This document shows positions 47,021 through 59,563 of a DNA stretch of 64,000 nt, piece by piece. The notes under the pieces were generated by a model. The model was not told where the DNA came from. It did no database searches and saw only the letters and a program-made list of their open reading frames with translations. Where the stretch lies: the NCBI GenBank assembly GCA_011634665.1, contig WAEK01000005.1, forward strand, positions 240,001 through 304,000, read 5' to 3'. The DNA comes from Mortierella sp. BCC40632 (taxonomy: Eukaryota; Mortierellomycota; Mortierellomycetes; Mortierellales; Mortierellaceae). Within the stretch, counting starts at the first letter, position 1. Each line of letters starts with the position of its first letter. A program made the position numbers and the translations under genes.

Positions 47021-48521
47021 AAAACAAAAGTCGTCGCGGCGGCGGCCGCCGCCCTGTACATCTGTGTTACTTACAATGGTGGTGTTTGACGAATTTCGCC
47101 CCTGAAAGTCTCCAATGTCCTGAGCAAACGTTCTCTTGTGATGTGATCAATCGGACCCTGAGCTAATAAGGAGCCCGTGCAGTCAAGAGTGGTCGAGCTA
47201 AAGCCTAGTCTGGCCTCAGCAATGTAGATCTATTCAACACAATTCACACACACACACACAGAGAGAGGGAGAGAGACAGGTACAGATACAGAGACAGACA
47301 CAGACGCAGACACACCACCACCACAGGCATCATTCACACAGGCATACAATCCATACATACAGGCACAAATGCATGCACGCCCACACCCATGTCCCCCCCC
47401 CACACATACATACACATACAAAGTCAATTGAGAAAAAAAAAAATATACGGTGAGATGAAATAACGACCCCTGCTTTTTTTTCTGCTTTTTTGCTTTCTTG
47501 CATTCTTTCTTTATCTTTTTTTTTCCATGGTCAAGAACGTCTCATTGAAGAAAAAAAAAATCATCCGACTCCCTTCTGCCTTTTCTTTTCTTTCTCTCTC
47601 TTTTTTTTCCCTTTCCTTTACCTTGGATGAAGATGTCATGCCGTGAAGTTTCTTGCATCCAGAGCCCATCCCAATGACTATTCCAGGGGAAAAAAGGGGA
47701 AGAGAGGGAGGAGGAACACGAGAAAAAAGAAAAGGAAAAAAAAAAAAAAAAAAAAAAAGGAAAAGGTCACAAAAAAAAAAAAAAAAAAAAGACCCATTAG
47801 AGTGGGATTGAAGGTTAGTGAGCAATTGGTCGTCTCCTTTTTTTTTTTTTCCTTTTTCTCCCTCCTCTCTCGGGTCTCGACCTGAACGCATGTATGCAGA
47901 GAGAGAGAGAGAGAGAGGGGGGAGAGACAGATAAAGAAAGAAAGAAAAGAAAGAAAGAAAGAAAGGCACGGAGGTCAGGTTCAAAGAGACGTTTTTTTTT
48001 TTTGGTTTTATCTTACCCACAACACCTCGGGCTAGAGGATCAAGTGTACCTCCATGACCAACCTTGACAAGGCCTCGACTGGCCCTTTTCGAATGATCCG
48101 CCGCCAACAATTGTCGGACCAATGAATGACTCGGATTTTGTCGACAGGTATGTTGAACCAAATCCACAATAGTGGTCGAGCTGATACCGACAGGTTTATT
48201 GACGGCAAAGAGCCCTCCTGTGGTCATGGTCGAGGTCGAGGTCGAGGTCGACGCAGGGGTAGTTTGCGTGTTGATACTGCTACTATTAATGCTTCTATTT
48301 CTACTACTACTACTATTACTACTTGTACTACTGCTACTACTGTTACCACCGCCGCCACCACCACCACCATGACTGTTGCGGCTACTTTTACTACTACTAG
48401 TCTGAGTTCGGAAGATTGTTAGTTTCAAGGCCCCTGCTTTTGGGTGAAACGGGGTCTGGCTTAGTCTATTCAAGATATATCCTCTGTTGAGGACCTTGAC
48501 GACGGCATGCTTGCTCAACAT
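46060..48521 (-). CDS. PUS4: tRNA pseudouridine-55 synthase, TruB/Pus4 family
   Basis: Makes pseudouridine 55 in the T-loop of nuclear and mitochondrial tRNAs. Four exons in phase: 48017-48521, 47622-47677, 47075-47229 and 46060-46732, 462 residues. The N-terminus (HAVVKVLNRGYILNRLSQ) could be a mitochondrial presequence; Gly and Ser runs follow. The TruB core then starts GLFAVNKPVGISSTTIVDLV. The catalytic motif is VKVGHGGTLDPLARGVV with its Asp. Exon 2 reads VIGMGSGCKKL; exon 3 reads IYIAEARLGFSSTTLDCTG. Exon 4 begins YSALSMDGKRLYDYAREG and has HCSSGTYIRTLIADIA, a second family motif. Odd: an Asp/Gly/Gln/Asn tandem repeat (GQDGQDGQDGQ) and an Asn/Gln/Thr-rich stretch of about 70 residues are inserted before the last motif. 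Introns contain A/T homopolymers on the order of 20-40 bp. Confidence 0.92.
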
Positions 48522-49406
48522 GATGCAATGAGGGATGGAGAATCGAGAATCGAGAAGGGATCATTTCACTTCTCATTCCCGTTCTAGTTCTCTTTCCCCT
48601 GATCGTCTTTTCCCCCGATCATTGGAAGAGTGGCTTTTTTTTTTTTTTTTTTTTTTTCTCCTCCTCTCTTTAGTTTAAACTTTTCAAAAGTCAGTTCGTA
48701 GTCAATAGTCTAGTCAATAGTCTAGTCTGCACCCAACTGCTTCCCTCCCCTTTCCCCCTTCCCCTTTCCTTGGATCAAGTCGGATATGGCGTGTGAATGT
48801 CATATATTTTATATATTTTTTTTATTTTATTCATAAAGAGAGAGAGAGAGAGAAATGGAGCACGGACCACAGGGACATTGTATTCGCGTCACGCGCTCGG
48901 GCGCGTTCTCTGCGAGAAAATGTACGCAACCACGCGTTTGTGTTGAATAGAAAAGAATTGTCATGGAGAGTGGAAGGGGAGAGGGGGAGAAGTGAAAGTA
49001 TGTGTGTGTGTGTGTGAGAGAGAGAGAAATAGAGAGGACGAGATGGAATATTGTACATGGAACCAGAAGCCGTGGCACTCATTTGAACCTGCAAATGTTT
49101 CTTATTAGGATGGGGAAAAAAAAAGAGAGAAAGGAAAAGGCGAGAGAGGTGGTGCTACAGGAAAGAATTATCGGCTATGGACAAGAAAATAATAATAATA
49201 AAAATACTAAAGCAATGGCTATGAGCCAGAACAGCTCTGGTCCGAGAAAGCAGTGGGGGTATACAGGGTGCCAGGATCTGCGGGGGAAACCTCTCTCTCA
49301 TCCTTTTTTTTTTTATTTTTCTTTTTTTTCTTTTTTTTTTTTTTTTTTTCTTTTTCGGACACATCCATACAAATCTATCCCTTAAAAAGATAGAAAACAG
49401 GGAGGA
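48522..49406. other. Upstream of Pus4 and 3' flank of the next gene
   Basis: No coding sequence. Contains T runs at 48634-48658 and 49306-49350, a GA block at 48837-48854 and a TG run at 49000-49014. Confidence 0.55.
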
Positions 49407-52112
49407 TTATGAAGAGGATGATGGCAATGAAGAGGATACAGTGATCTCATTGCCTCTGCTCCCACTTGCCCCCATACCAGCACTAGGGCCCGGGAAGAAC
49501 GTGGGTGACTGTACAGGAGATGGCGATGACAGAGACAAGGATGAACCCTCATCCGAGTCATAGCGGTTGGTGAACTGAGGCCGGTACTGAAATTGGAAGT
49601 GAGGCTGGGGACGGTACTGATATTGATACCGGAACTCGGGCGAAAGTTGCTGCAGACGCGAATGTCGATGCGAATCAGATCCATTGGAGCGTGATCCATC
49701 GTGGTGATCAGCATGTCCCTGGAGCTGGATCGCTAAACTCGACTCCAACAAAGACGCATAATGAAATTCGTAGGCACTCGAAGGAGACCAAGGCAGGCGA
49801 GAGCTATTGTATCCGTTGTCGTCTTGATCATCGTGTGCATACCGTCTTCCTCGGCGTGCAAAGCCCCCTGTTCCACTTACTCTTCGCTCCGCAACCTGAG
49901 CCCTGATCTCTTCACGATCGAGTTGAGGGCAGTAAGGATGTCTCGCCGTCAAGGGCGAGGACGGGTCATGCGCTACCAAAGGAGAAGAGACTGGATCTGG
50001 TGTGGTCTCTTTATTCTTGGCTCCCTCAGTAGAGTCGGCATCTTGTGATGTCGGGGCCTGCTCCTTGGCAGGCGAGGATGTCTCGGTTGTGGTTTCGACA
50101 GAATAGTACTTGGAAAGGTCCATTCTCGAGTAGATCCCTCCACTAAAGAGATCTCGTCGAGGCACTCGCTGCGGTGGCCTCGGTGGGGGAGGGGGTCGTT
50201 TTTGGGGTGGCAGTGGATCCTTCTCTGTAGATGGGCTGTCCATCCAAGATTGGGAACCGGGTTGAGACGACGGGGGTGAAGGAGTATAGTCCATGGACAC
50301 ATCATGTCCACTTCGGTGATCAATAGTGAATTGGTCAAAACTATCGTTCTCGGTCATCAGACATTCTTCCCCTTCTTCGTCGTCATAGTCGTCTTCGCTA
50401 TAGTCCGACTCGGAAATATCAGACGTCTCGTTATCACACTCGGGAATCGAGGCCACCACCCCGGACCGGCCGAGGTAGCTTTGGACCATTTCCCGCTGTA
50501 TCCTCCTCACCGAAAGATCCTCCGAGTCACTCTCACCGCTGCTCGGTTCCATCTCTGGACTGTTCTCATCCTCGGATGAAGACGGGGTCAGAGTCATTTG
50601 CAGATCCTCAAGACGACCACCTGACGTCGTCGTCGTTGCCGTCGTGATCAGGATCCGGTCCTGATGATGACCATGGCGACCATGACGACGATGGCGGCGT
50701 TGACGACGAGGAGAGGGAGGATGTCCCTGGTAATGTTCATGACCACCATAGTAACAAAGGTCAATTTCCATCGGCATCTCTTTGTTTTCTTGCTCCATTT
50801 CCACAGGTGACATCATACGGAGAAAGTCTTCGCGATGTTCAATCTCTCGGATCTGGTTCTCACCCCAGCAGACTGACTTGGTCGCAGGTGGGGTGGGTAG
50901 GGGTCGGCTCCAGACGTACTCTGGAGGATCGATTGGAGAAGGGAGCTTGACGTAGAGTGGGCTCTGTTGTAGTTGTAACTGTAGTTGCTTCGGGAAGGAA
51001 TAGGACGCGTCTTGTGCAGGAGGGGACGCACGGGTAGTGGGGTGGCGCTGGAGATGTTGGTATTGCAAATGAGGATCCAGATGAGGATGGACCTGATGCC
51101 TTTGCATCGAATGCACCCCAAAGTCTTCAACACTTGTTAACAAGGACGGAATCGGTCTTGTTCGCTTCAGGATGGATCGAAGCACGGGTCGGATATTGTT
51201 CTTGATAGACTCATCTGACTGTGCTTTGTAGGCGGGTTCTTGTGACGGACTCGATGGTTGAGACACCTGGTTAGGCGGGGAGAGGAGATGTGTGGAGGAA
51301 GAGAGTTGTGGTTCGGACAGTGGTTGCAGCTGCTGTAGCGGCTGTGGCTGAGGATGCGAGGTCAAGATGGAGAAGGAGGTGGTGGTGGAGGGAGAGGTTG
51401 AAGGAGAAGGTTGTTCTGGAGTCGGTTGCTGAACCTGGCCACCTCCAACAAGGCTCAAGTCAGCGGTGGGGGTTTTCTTAGGGACCGTAATGATGCTCTG
51501 GCTAAAGAGGCTCTTTCGGTCCGCAGGCAAACCGGGAGAGCGCCGACTGAGGCTCGTGATGGCACGCGTTAGAGTTGGCTCCCGGACGGTTGTCTGGATC
51601 GTTTGTGTTTCGTGAGATTTTAGACCGCGGAGTGCAGCACGCTTGGCTAGCTGAGCAACACCTTGGTCGATAGGTTTGGAGGCAGAGTTGGTCCTAGCAG
51701 GGGTGGCAGTTGGATGCGTGCGCGAATGCAGTGACGGGTGTGGAGCAGGATGTAAAGATGTGCGGGAAGAGATGGACGAGTGAGGAGGAGAGGAAAAGAT
51801 GGGATGGGAGGGACCGGGGAGGGTTTTAAAAGGAGCGCAGTATGACGATGACGAGGACAAGGATGGGGGTGAGGATGGCCTGGGCAGTGGGTTTGTTGTG
51901 GAGTCATGCGTTTGACGACAGGGAGTGTTGTGGCCCTCGACCTTTGCAATTGTCGATGCTTTAGTGTTTGGGGTCGATAGAGTTGCGACCGTGGTCGTAG
52001 ACGACGTTTCAACATCATCCACAGCCAGGTCGTGAGGATAGTGCGTCAGGGGATACTGCTGAAGCTGTGCAACGGCGACTGTATTACACACAAGGTTGTT
52101 TAAATCGGCCAT
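49407..52112 (-). CDS. Large disordered protein of unknown function
   Basis: A single uninterrupted frame of 901 residues. I do not recognise it. Most of it is Ser/Pro/Thr/Gln-rich: SPSTSPSTTTSFS near residue 240, Leu/Gln-rich stretches, then acid-rich ETSDISESDYSEDDYDDEEG near residue 580. The best-ordered block is near residues 405-435 (SVCWGENQIREIEHREDFLR), preceded by PEYVWSRPLPTPPATK. A basic patch RRQRRHRRHGRHGHHQDR lies near residue 475. Pro-rich segments (PPQKRPPPPPRPPQR) could bind SH3 or WW domains. The length without a stop, the ATG (MADLNNLVCNTVAVAQ) and the codon bias argue for a real gene. A regulatory or scaffold role is only a guess. Confidence 0.7.
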   Translation of the reverse strand: MADLNNLVCNTVAVAQLQQYPLTHYPHDLAVDDVETSSTTTVATLSTPNTKASTIAKVEGHNTPCRQTHDSTTNPLPRPSSPPSLSSSSSYCAPFKTLPGPSHPIFSSPPHSSISSRTSLHPAPHPSLHSRTHPTATPARTNSASKPIDQGVAQLAKRAALRGLKSHETQTIQTTVREPTLTRAITSLSRRSPGLPADRKSLFSQSIITVPKKTPTADLSLVGGGQVQQPTPEQPSPSTSPSTTTSFSILTSHPQPQPLQQLQPLSEPQLSSSTHLLSPPNQVSQPSSPSQEPAYKAQSDESIKNNIRPVLRSILKRTRPIPSLLTSVEDFGVHSMQRHQVHPHLDPHLQYQHLQRHPTTRASPPAQDASYSFPKQLQLQLQQSPLYVKLPSPIDPPEYVWSRPLPTPPATKSVCWGENQIREIEHREDFLRMMSPVEMEQENKEMPMEIDLCYYGGHEHYQGHPPSPRRQRRHRRHGRHGHHQDRILITTATTTTSGGRLEDLQMTLTPSSSEDENSPEMEPSSGESDSEDLSVRRIQREMVQSYLGRSGVVASIPECDNETSDISESDYSEDDYDDEEGEECLMTENDSFDQFTIDHRSGHDVSMDYTPSPPSSQPGSQSWMDSPSTEKDPLPPQKRPPPPPRPPQRVPRRDLFSGGIYSRMDLSKYYSVETTTETSSPAKEQAPTSQDADSTEGAKNKETTPDPVSSPLVAHDPSSPLTARHPYCPQLDREEIRAQVAERRVSGTGGFARRGRRYAHDDQDDNGYNSSRLPWSPSSAYEFHYASLLESSLAIQLQGHADHHDGSRSNGSDSHRHSRLQQLSPEFRYQYQYRPQPHFQFQYRPQFTNRYDSDEGSSLSLSSPSPVQSPTFFPGPSAGMGASGSRGNEITVSSSLPSSSS

Positions 52113-52614
52113 TGTGTTGTCGTGTTGTTTAGATTACGCTCACTCGACTCTAGCTCAGGGCGTCTTTGTGTAAGGGTGGGGTCTAGACGGAGAGGTGATA
52201 AAACAGAAAAAGAAAAAGGCGGAGGAAAAAACAAGAAGAAAAAAGCAAACTAGCTAGGATGTGTCCGTCATTCAGTCTGGTGAACGTTTGCACCGAGAAG
52301 GATAAACACAAGCTCGCAACGCAAGACGATGAAATAATGGCAGGAGGTCAGAGAACAAAAGAGTTGGGTGCGGGAGCTCCAGGATCGTGGAGAGCAAATG
52401 AAGGAGTAAAAGTCTGAAAGGGAGAAGACAGGAGAGTGGGAACTACAGGGTCATGAATATGAATGGTAGGAACAAATGTGTTGATAAACAGGAGTGAGAA
52501 TAAAGGAACGAGAATATGAGGGAGAGAGAGGGAGAGAGTAAAAGAAAGAAGACAAAAAAGAAAGAAAGAAAAAGAAGAAAAGAAAAAAAGGGAAAAACAG
52601 GAAAGAAAAAGAAG

Positions 52615-52657
<43 letters not shown>

Positions 52658-52891
52658 AAAGGCAGAGGGTGGGTGGATGAAAATTTAAATAAGAGAGTAA
52701 CCAAAATACAAGTCAAAGGCGGACTACAGGGAACAAGCGAGAATAAAAAAAAAAAAGAAAAACTGTCAGTCCATGGACCATGGAAGAGGGAAGAGCATGC
52801 GGAGTGATCATGGACTAAGCACGGTATGAAGGGATACGCAGGGCGAGGGCAGGACGAGTGTCGAGAGCAGCCAAGAAGGACAAAAAAAATA

Positions 52892-52994
52892 AGTGAGTGA
52901 GTGAGTGAGTGAGTGAATGAATGAGTGAGTGAGTGAATGAGTGAGTGAGTGGGTGAGTGAGTAAGTGGGCGAGTGGGTAAGTGGGTGAGTGAGC
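52892..52994. repeat. (GTGA)n tandem repeat
   Basis: About 25 units of GTGA or GTGG variants. Read on the minus strand it encodes Leu-Thr-His-Ser repeats, which creates a misleading long frame. Confidence 0.9.
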
Positions 52995-55900
52995 AGGCGA
53001 GACCAGAAGAGTCGAAGAAGACGAGGCCGAGGAAGGGGGTGGAGCGACGAGCGTAGGCGTTCACGCAGCGAACATATAGGGAGAGGCCGAGACAGGACGG
53101 AGGTCGAGGGGAGGGGTTGGCAGAGGGGTGCAAGGAGGCGCGTCGCGGCGGTGACGACCATGTGCTGCTGTTTGCCTGTCTGATGCCGGTGAGCTCAGAG
53201 AGCGGCAGCCTGCAGTGGTCGGTGACCGGAGATCAAGACGAACAGAAAAAGTTCAAACCGAAGGATAGCAACGGAGTCAATGGCGGCGGCGGCGACCATC
53301 GTTGGCGCAGACTAGAAAAAGAAAACGTCGGTGGTGGTGGCGGTCGAGACCCAAGGAAAAAAACAAAGTTGGTTAAATCGCGCCTTTTCCACAGTGATGG
53401 ACCATGCGACAAGTCCTCCTCGGGGATGGGGGGTGGGTGGAAAGTGAGAAGAGATAGAAAGAGCGAGGGGATTAGAGGAGAAAAGGACTATTGTTGTTGT
53501 TATTGTTGTTGTCTTGTCGTGCCCATTACCAAACAGATAGACGCAGCCTCGGCGATGCAGAGGAGCAATAGGTCGTCCGAGGACAGAAAAGTGGAGGGAA
53601 TCGCCGAGAGGGGAGAGAGAGAGAGAGGGAGGGAGAGGAAGGAAGGAAGGAGGGAAGGAAGGAAGGAAGGAAGAAAGGAAGTCCCACGGAGAATGAACAA
53701 GAATGGCGGGCGGGAAGAAGAGGGAGGTCGCTTCATGGTTGCATCCTAGTGCGTCTTAGCAAGCGGCGGTGCTGGCCAGAGAGGCAGGGTCAAAAGTCAG
53801 GGTCAGAGGCAGGGCCAAAAGACAGGGCCAAAAGCGGAACCAGGGCTCAAGAACCAATCGAATAGGAAAGGACGAGGTGGGGGTGAAGGAAAAGAGGCGG
53901 GGGTTTGGCCGGGTCTTGAGACCCGGTGACAGGTTTCCAACGCACCATGAAGACGCAGCACACTCGTTTTCCTCTCCTCTGGCACGTTGTGATACGGGCC
54001 AGGGTCTGGTCTTGCCGTCTGCAGCACAATTCTGGACACAGGACAGAGACAAAGTTGGTTAGACCAGGACAAAATGAGCATTACACAGGAAGAGGAAGGA
54101 GGAAGGAGGAGCAAAGGCAAGGCAAAAGGCAGCAAGGCCAAAGCAGGGCAGGGCAAGCTGTCCTATCCTCCCTGCCCCCTACTCCTGCCCAGCCCAGCCC
54201 GTCGATAGGCGGCGACCTCAAGCTATGGCGATTCATTAGCCCTTACTCCTCTTCGACAGGCCCTGCTCTTTGTACTGTCATGCCCGTGGCAGTTCGGCCC
54301 TTCAGGGACATGGCGGGAGTTCTCCTCTGTCTCCCGCCTGGGCTGCAGCCTTTTGCAGATAGAAGAAGAAATGCGCACTCTGCCTTCCTTTCCTGCACCT
54401 CGTCAATGTGCGCAATGGGTTGCTGCCCCTTCTCTGGCGTCGGTCTGTATTTCAGTAGACTCAATAGAAACACGGACGCTTCCAGCAATTCAATGTGGTT
54501 TCCTTCCTTTCTTTACTCATCCCTCTCACCTCTATTGCTTTATTATTTTTCTCCCTCTCTCCCCTCGTCCACGCCAGCAGCAAATCCTTCACTTCCTGAG
54601 CACCCCAGCTGCCCCATGAGACGTCTATCTTCTACTCGCTTTGAGATGCAACTCGACCATGCGTTGATTCACAGGCGTACATTGCTATAGTACCCATCGG
54701 GTTCAGGACGCGATGGACTGCGCCCGTTCTCCTTCACTCTCTTTCTCCCTCCCCCTCTCTCTCTCCCTTCTGCATCCCCACAGGTCAAATATCCATCTAT
54801 CCATTCATTTGGGCAGCCAAAATAATAATGACCCTTTTTGCCATAGTTCATTCTCGTGCTCCTTCATTTTGCGCTTTTCCTTTGCATCCTTTTACCCGCT
54901 AATACCATCTGCTCTTGCCTTTTCCTTTGTGTCCTGTTCTTTTTCTTTCTTTCTTTTTCTTTTTTTTTTCTTTCACTTTCCTCATCCCCCTTCCCCTGGA
55001 AAATAGGACGCACATTGAGATAATAAGCGTGAGAGAGTCATAGACAGTGAAATAAAGAGAAAGAAAGCGAGAGAGCGAGAAAGAAAGAGAGAATAAAGAA
55101 CGAGAGAGAAAGAGAGAGAGAGAGAGAGAAAGAGAGAAAATCCAGGAGGCGCGATGGGCGAGCAGATGTCTGGGAGGACTCCCGACCATCCTGTTAATTG
55201 GTCCATTTAGTCCCCTTCATTCTTTTGACTATGCAACCTTTTCTTTTCGAGAGGGGTTATGCGAGATGGCTCGTCGCAGACGTGTGTAAATGTGTATGTG
55301 TAAATGTGTATGTGTAAATGTATAATTGTGTAGATGTGTAATTGTGTTTGTCTGCGCGTCTGTGTGATGGAGTCAGCGGTGAGGAGATTAGTATACCCCC
55401 GAAGACCGGCCATCATATCGTGCGTTCCACGTCGCAGGAGATATATTTCCCTAGTCGTGCGCAAGAGGACCAAAATAACGTCAACCCGAGTCTACGCCAG
55501 GTCCAAGGAAATAAAAAAAAAATAGAGCATAAATAGGGGTTGGACTTGATTACTAGACTGGATCAACCTTAACCATGGACGCGCTGATCTTTTTGCAACT
55601 CTCCAGTAGAGAGTGACTGGACCGTGCATTTTTTTTTTTTTTTTTTTTTTTGGTGCGTCCCTGGGAGTTATGGTGATGTCTAAACTCACCCTAACGCCTT
55701 AAAGAGAACAAAAGAAAGAGGGATCTCTCTCTTTCCCTCTCTCTCTTTCTCTTTCATACTCTCTCTCTTCTTTCTCTTCTTTCTCTTCTTTCTCTCTGTT
55801 CGCTCCATCCTTCGCACCATGACCATTTCTCGGATAAAGGACGGATGTGCATGGTCTGTACCGTTGTTCCAACTCCTTGCTCCTAGGCACGGTTGCTCCT

Positions 55901-58091
55901 GATTTTTTTTATGGACTTGTATATCGCCGAACTCTGATGCTTATTGTTGCCTCATTCCGGTATAGTGTACATGTTCTTCCCCTTCCTTGTCAGTCCTTGG
56001 AGAGACAGAGAGAGAGAGTGTGTGTGTAGTGTGATGTTATCAAAGAAATATGAGCCTTTCAGACTTGCCTCCCCAACTCTCCTTGTGGTCCCCAGTCCTG
56101 AAAGGGAGCCCTATTGAGCTGAGCCGAGCAACAGGGATAGATAGAGAGAGAGAAAGAAAGAGAGAGAGAGAGAGTCTGCGTGTTTGCGAGAGTGGATTGT
56201 CGATACTCCCCCTCTATCTCATCTATCCCCCCCCAGCTCTCTTTCCTTTTCTCTTTCTTCTCTTCACCCCTCTCCTTCTTTCAGCTCCCTGTCCAGATCG
56301 GACTGGGTCAGGTTCACCTTTTTGGTTTTTTGAGCATGAACCGTTCCGTATTCTCCGAGGCGAACTACGGACGCGTCCTGTCTTTTGTTGTTTTCCCTTT
56401 TTCTGAAGCTACCGCATTGTGGTACAAGATACAAGTAAGGGACCAGATAGCTAAATGAGAGCAAATCTTGCCCCTTCCTCCTCATCCTCCGTAAACAAAA
56501 GCAATAAAAACAACACAACAGCAACAACAACAACAATGGGTGTTCAGGGCAGCAACATGTGTTGTTCGAGGGAACAGGCACGCGCGCCTTTTTATTTTTT
56601 TCTTTTCTTTTTGCACCACTTTCTTTCTGGATCGGGGCTTCTCTCTGTCTCTCCCTTCCCAGTATCAGGTATCGAGGTTCTAGAATAGGCCAAGTCATGG
56701 TCTCCCCTCCCGCCTTTCTTCCCCTCTTCTCCCGTTTTTTTTTTTTTTTAGCAAAAAAATAGTAAATATGAACTATTTTTACGCACTGGGAATCGCGTTC
56801 CTGAAGATTTGAGATTTGCGCGATTCTAGAGATCCTTTTTTTTTTGGGTCGCGATTTTGACACCACACCTTCCTTCCGCCCTCCTCTTTCTCTCTCTCTC
56901 TCTTCTTATATCTCTATTTGCGTGTCTGCGTAATTGCGAGCCGATTTGTTTGTAAAAAAAAAAAAGGTTTTTTTTTTTTTTGGTTCCTTCTCCCCCTGAG
57001 CGGTGCGCCTCCACCCTTCTCCTCCACGTTACCTCACTCTAGTCTCTCTCTCTCTCTCTCATATACACACGCGCTCCCGATGGATCTCGGATCCTTCTCG
57101 CTTTTCTTTCTTAATGACTCTTGGATCGCTCTCTCGCGTCGCGAATAGACGCAAGATTTGCCGCACAATACGCAGACATGCACATGGACACGGATCAAAG
57201 AGCTGCTGTACATCGCATTCGTTAGTCATAGCCTCATGTCTCTCACTCTCCCCCTTTTTTTTTGGACTGCAACGATTTTCATGGACCGATTAGTGAGGCG
57301 ATACACACATAACAAAAAACAAAAGTGTGGGATGTGGTGCATATTATGCGAGTTTCGTGTGGAGGTGCATATGTGGCCATGCTATTTTGGACCTTTTAAA
57401 AAAAAAAAAAAAGAAGCTTGGATTAGATGTTTGAAGAAGGATGAGGAAGAGCGTGAAGAGGGTTGTTTTAGCACGATGCACTCGCGACTGTGCGCTTCGA
57501 CAGAATCGGTTTTTTTGGGGGGAGAAGGCGGAGGCGGAGGTGAAGGGTTCAGAGGTAGAGCAAAAGAAAAAGAATGGAATAGAAAGGAAGAAGAGGATGG
57601 AGAGTGGTCAGCAGCGATCCCTCCGTCTCTTTTGCTTATTATTTCTCGATTCTGGTCACTTCACCCTACCCTTTTCTGCTTCTCTTTGGTCATTCAAAAA
57701 CATACATTTATTTTGAAATGACTCGATTGTCCAAAATGCATAACTTTTTTTTCTTACCTTTTGCCTTTTGGATTAAAAAGGCAATGAACCGTTATCTTGT
57801 TTCCTTTTTGTACTTCTTGTTCTTACCCTCATGCTCATTCTCTCCATCTCCATCTCTTTTTTTCACTTTTCTGTCTTTCTTTTTCTCACTTACTCCCCCC
57901 CCCCTCCTCTCGTACAGTTTACGTAATCCCGACGAATGCTCGGGTCTGGGAGAAAAGAGAGCAAAGCAGAGGGAGAAGGAAAGAGAGTCAAAGAAGAGGG
58001 TCTCTTTGCATTAGGGAACTCTCTTGGCAATGGAGCGAATAATACTAAAAAACAATATATTAGCCTCCTTCTCCTTTCTCTATCCTTCTCT

Positions 58092-58188
58092 TACACAAAC
58101 ATACACACATTGACGCACGCACGCACGCACGCACACACATACACACACACACACACACGCACACACACACGCACACACACACAGACGC
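58092..58188. repeat. CA/GCAC dinucleotide-type repeat
   Basis: Alternating ACGC and ACAC units over about 97 bp. Confidence 0.9.
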
Positions 58189-58851
58189 AAGTATTTGTTC
58201 CTCTCCTTCTTCCTTCCCCCTCCTCTTGTTCTCTGTCTCTCCCCTTCCCTCCACATACATACAACGCAAACGCACATCCACACGCAAAGACGCCCTATCC
58301 CTCCTCTCTCTCGCTCGTCTTTTTTCTTTATCTTTATCTTTTCTTTTGCTCGTTCTCTTTTTTTTGCTCTCTTTTCCCTCTCTCTATCTCTCTATCTCTC
58401 TATTGTATATGTCCACTGTCTGTTTCTCGCTCTTTGCGTCCATACTTGAGAGGGAGGGGGGGAGGGCTGACCTGAAGGTGCATGAAGACGCGCTCACACT
58501 TCGCGTCGGACCAATTTAAGTTTCCCTGTTTCTCTTTCTTTCTCTCGTTCTTTCTTTCTTTCTCTTTCTTGTCCCTTTCTTTATGCTCGGTGTGGAGAGA
58601 GATATCTGTGATCTTTTTACTTCTCAAGAGACAGGAACAAAACAAAAGGAGGAAGAGGATATAAAAAAAAAAAAAAAAAAAAAAGAGAGAGAGAAGATAG
58701 CAATATAGCAAAGGAAGAGAGAGAGAGAAAGGGAAGGGAGGGGAGAGATTTTTCAGGAGCAGGAACAGGGGAGAAAAAAAAAAAAAAAAAAAAAGAGAGA
58801 GAGAGCAAGAGAGGAGAAGAGAGCGACAGACTAGCAAGGAAAAAAAAAGTG

Positions 58852-58922
58852 GTTCGGCTCATTGGGTAGAGTTTGAGGGTTCAATGTCCCTGGGACCCGA
58901 GGTTGACCGTGAGCCTGTCTGG
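58852..58922 (+). repeat. tRNA-derived SINE-like or pseudo-tRNA head
   Basis: Contains GGCTCATTGGGTAGAG, a near-perfect A box/D-arm, then an AGGG...CCCT stem and a degenerate B-box region (GAGGTTGACCGTGAGCC). No good acceptor stem is seen. It fits the head of a tRNA-derived short element or a decayed tRNA gene on the plus strand. Confidence 0.35.
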
Positions 58923-59040
58923 GCCTGTTAGTAACATGGTCCCAAGTGAAAAAGTCATTGAGAATGGAAAGAGAAGGGGTGGGGAAGGGACAGTGAGGAG
59001 GAAGAGGAGGAGGAAGAGAGAGAGTAAAAGGGAGAGTAAA

Positions 59041-59087
<47 letters not shown>

Positions 59088-59563
59088 GATGCTTCATGCA
59101 AATTCAGAGTCGCTTTCTCTGCCGAGAGACTAGGAATAACCCCATTGGACCAATGAGACTTGCCAACTCTTTTTTATCCTGTGACAGGAAGAGCTTTTTT
59201 TTTTTTTTTTTTTACTAGAGAAAAAAAAATGCCTATGGTTCGTCAAGTCTTAGCTCTCGCGTTCGCATTACTATCTGGTATTGTTGGCAATGCATCTTTT
59301 GTGAAGAAAAGAAAAGGTAAGATGAAAAAGTAAAAAAGAAAGAGAGAGGAAAAAAAAAAGAAAAAAGAAAAAGAATACTAAAAGATAAAATATATACATG
59401 GGGTCCATGGTGACATCCTCCTCCTCCCTTTCCTTCCACACCTTATTAAGGCGCTCAGAAGAAAGGAAAAGGCTAATTTGTTTTCTTTCCCTTGACTCCA
59501 AGTCCCTTTTTAGTACTGAAAAGAGCGAAAGAGAGAAAGAGAAAGAAAGAAAGAGAGGGGCCT

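Larger units (their letters stand above)
52113..59563. other. 7.4 kb gene-poor region rich in microsatellites
   Basis: No supported gene. The first 1.5 kb is probably the long promoter and leader of the 901-residue gene on the minus strand. Repeats in order: A run 52615-52655, (GTGA)n 52892-52994, (GGAA)n 53636-53680 and GA block 55095-55130. Next come a T run at 55628-55650, CA/GCAC repeats at 58092-58188, A runs at 58660-58684 and 58774-58794, and a GA run at 59046-59089. Open frames are repeat-derived. A small frame at 59229-59333 (MPMVRQVLALAFALLSGIVG, 34 residues) resembles a signal peptide but is unsupported. Confidence 0.5.

Noticed and set aside
52348..53133. Minus-strand frame of 261 codons rich in Leu-Thr-His-Ser and Phe
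   Set aside because: It is generated by the (GTGA)n repeat and A-tracts read on the other strand; no conserved segment or plausible start.
53117..53749. Plus-strand frame of 210 codons rich in Gly, Arg, Glu and Lys
   Set aside because: Composition follows GA and GGAA microsatellites; no domain-like stretch; it lies upstream of a minus-strand gene.
57158..57721. Plus-strand frame of 187 codons (TWTRIKELLYIAFVSH)
   Set aside because: No recognisable motif, flanked by homopolymers, with low-complexity second half; likely chance.
58092..58188. Regularly spaced short repeats as a CRISPR array
   Set aside because: Simple CA/GCAC dinucleotide-type repeats without spacers, in a eukaryotic genome.
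59229..59333. 34-codon frame MPMVRQVLALAFALLSGIVG resembling a signal peptide
   Set aside because: Very short, ends in low complexity, no downstream exon fits, and it lies in the 3' flank of G6PD.
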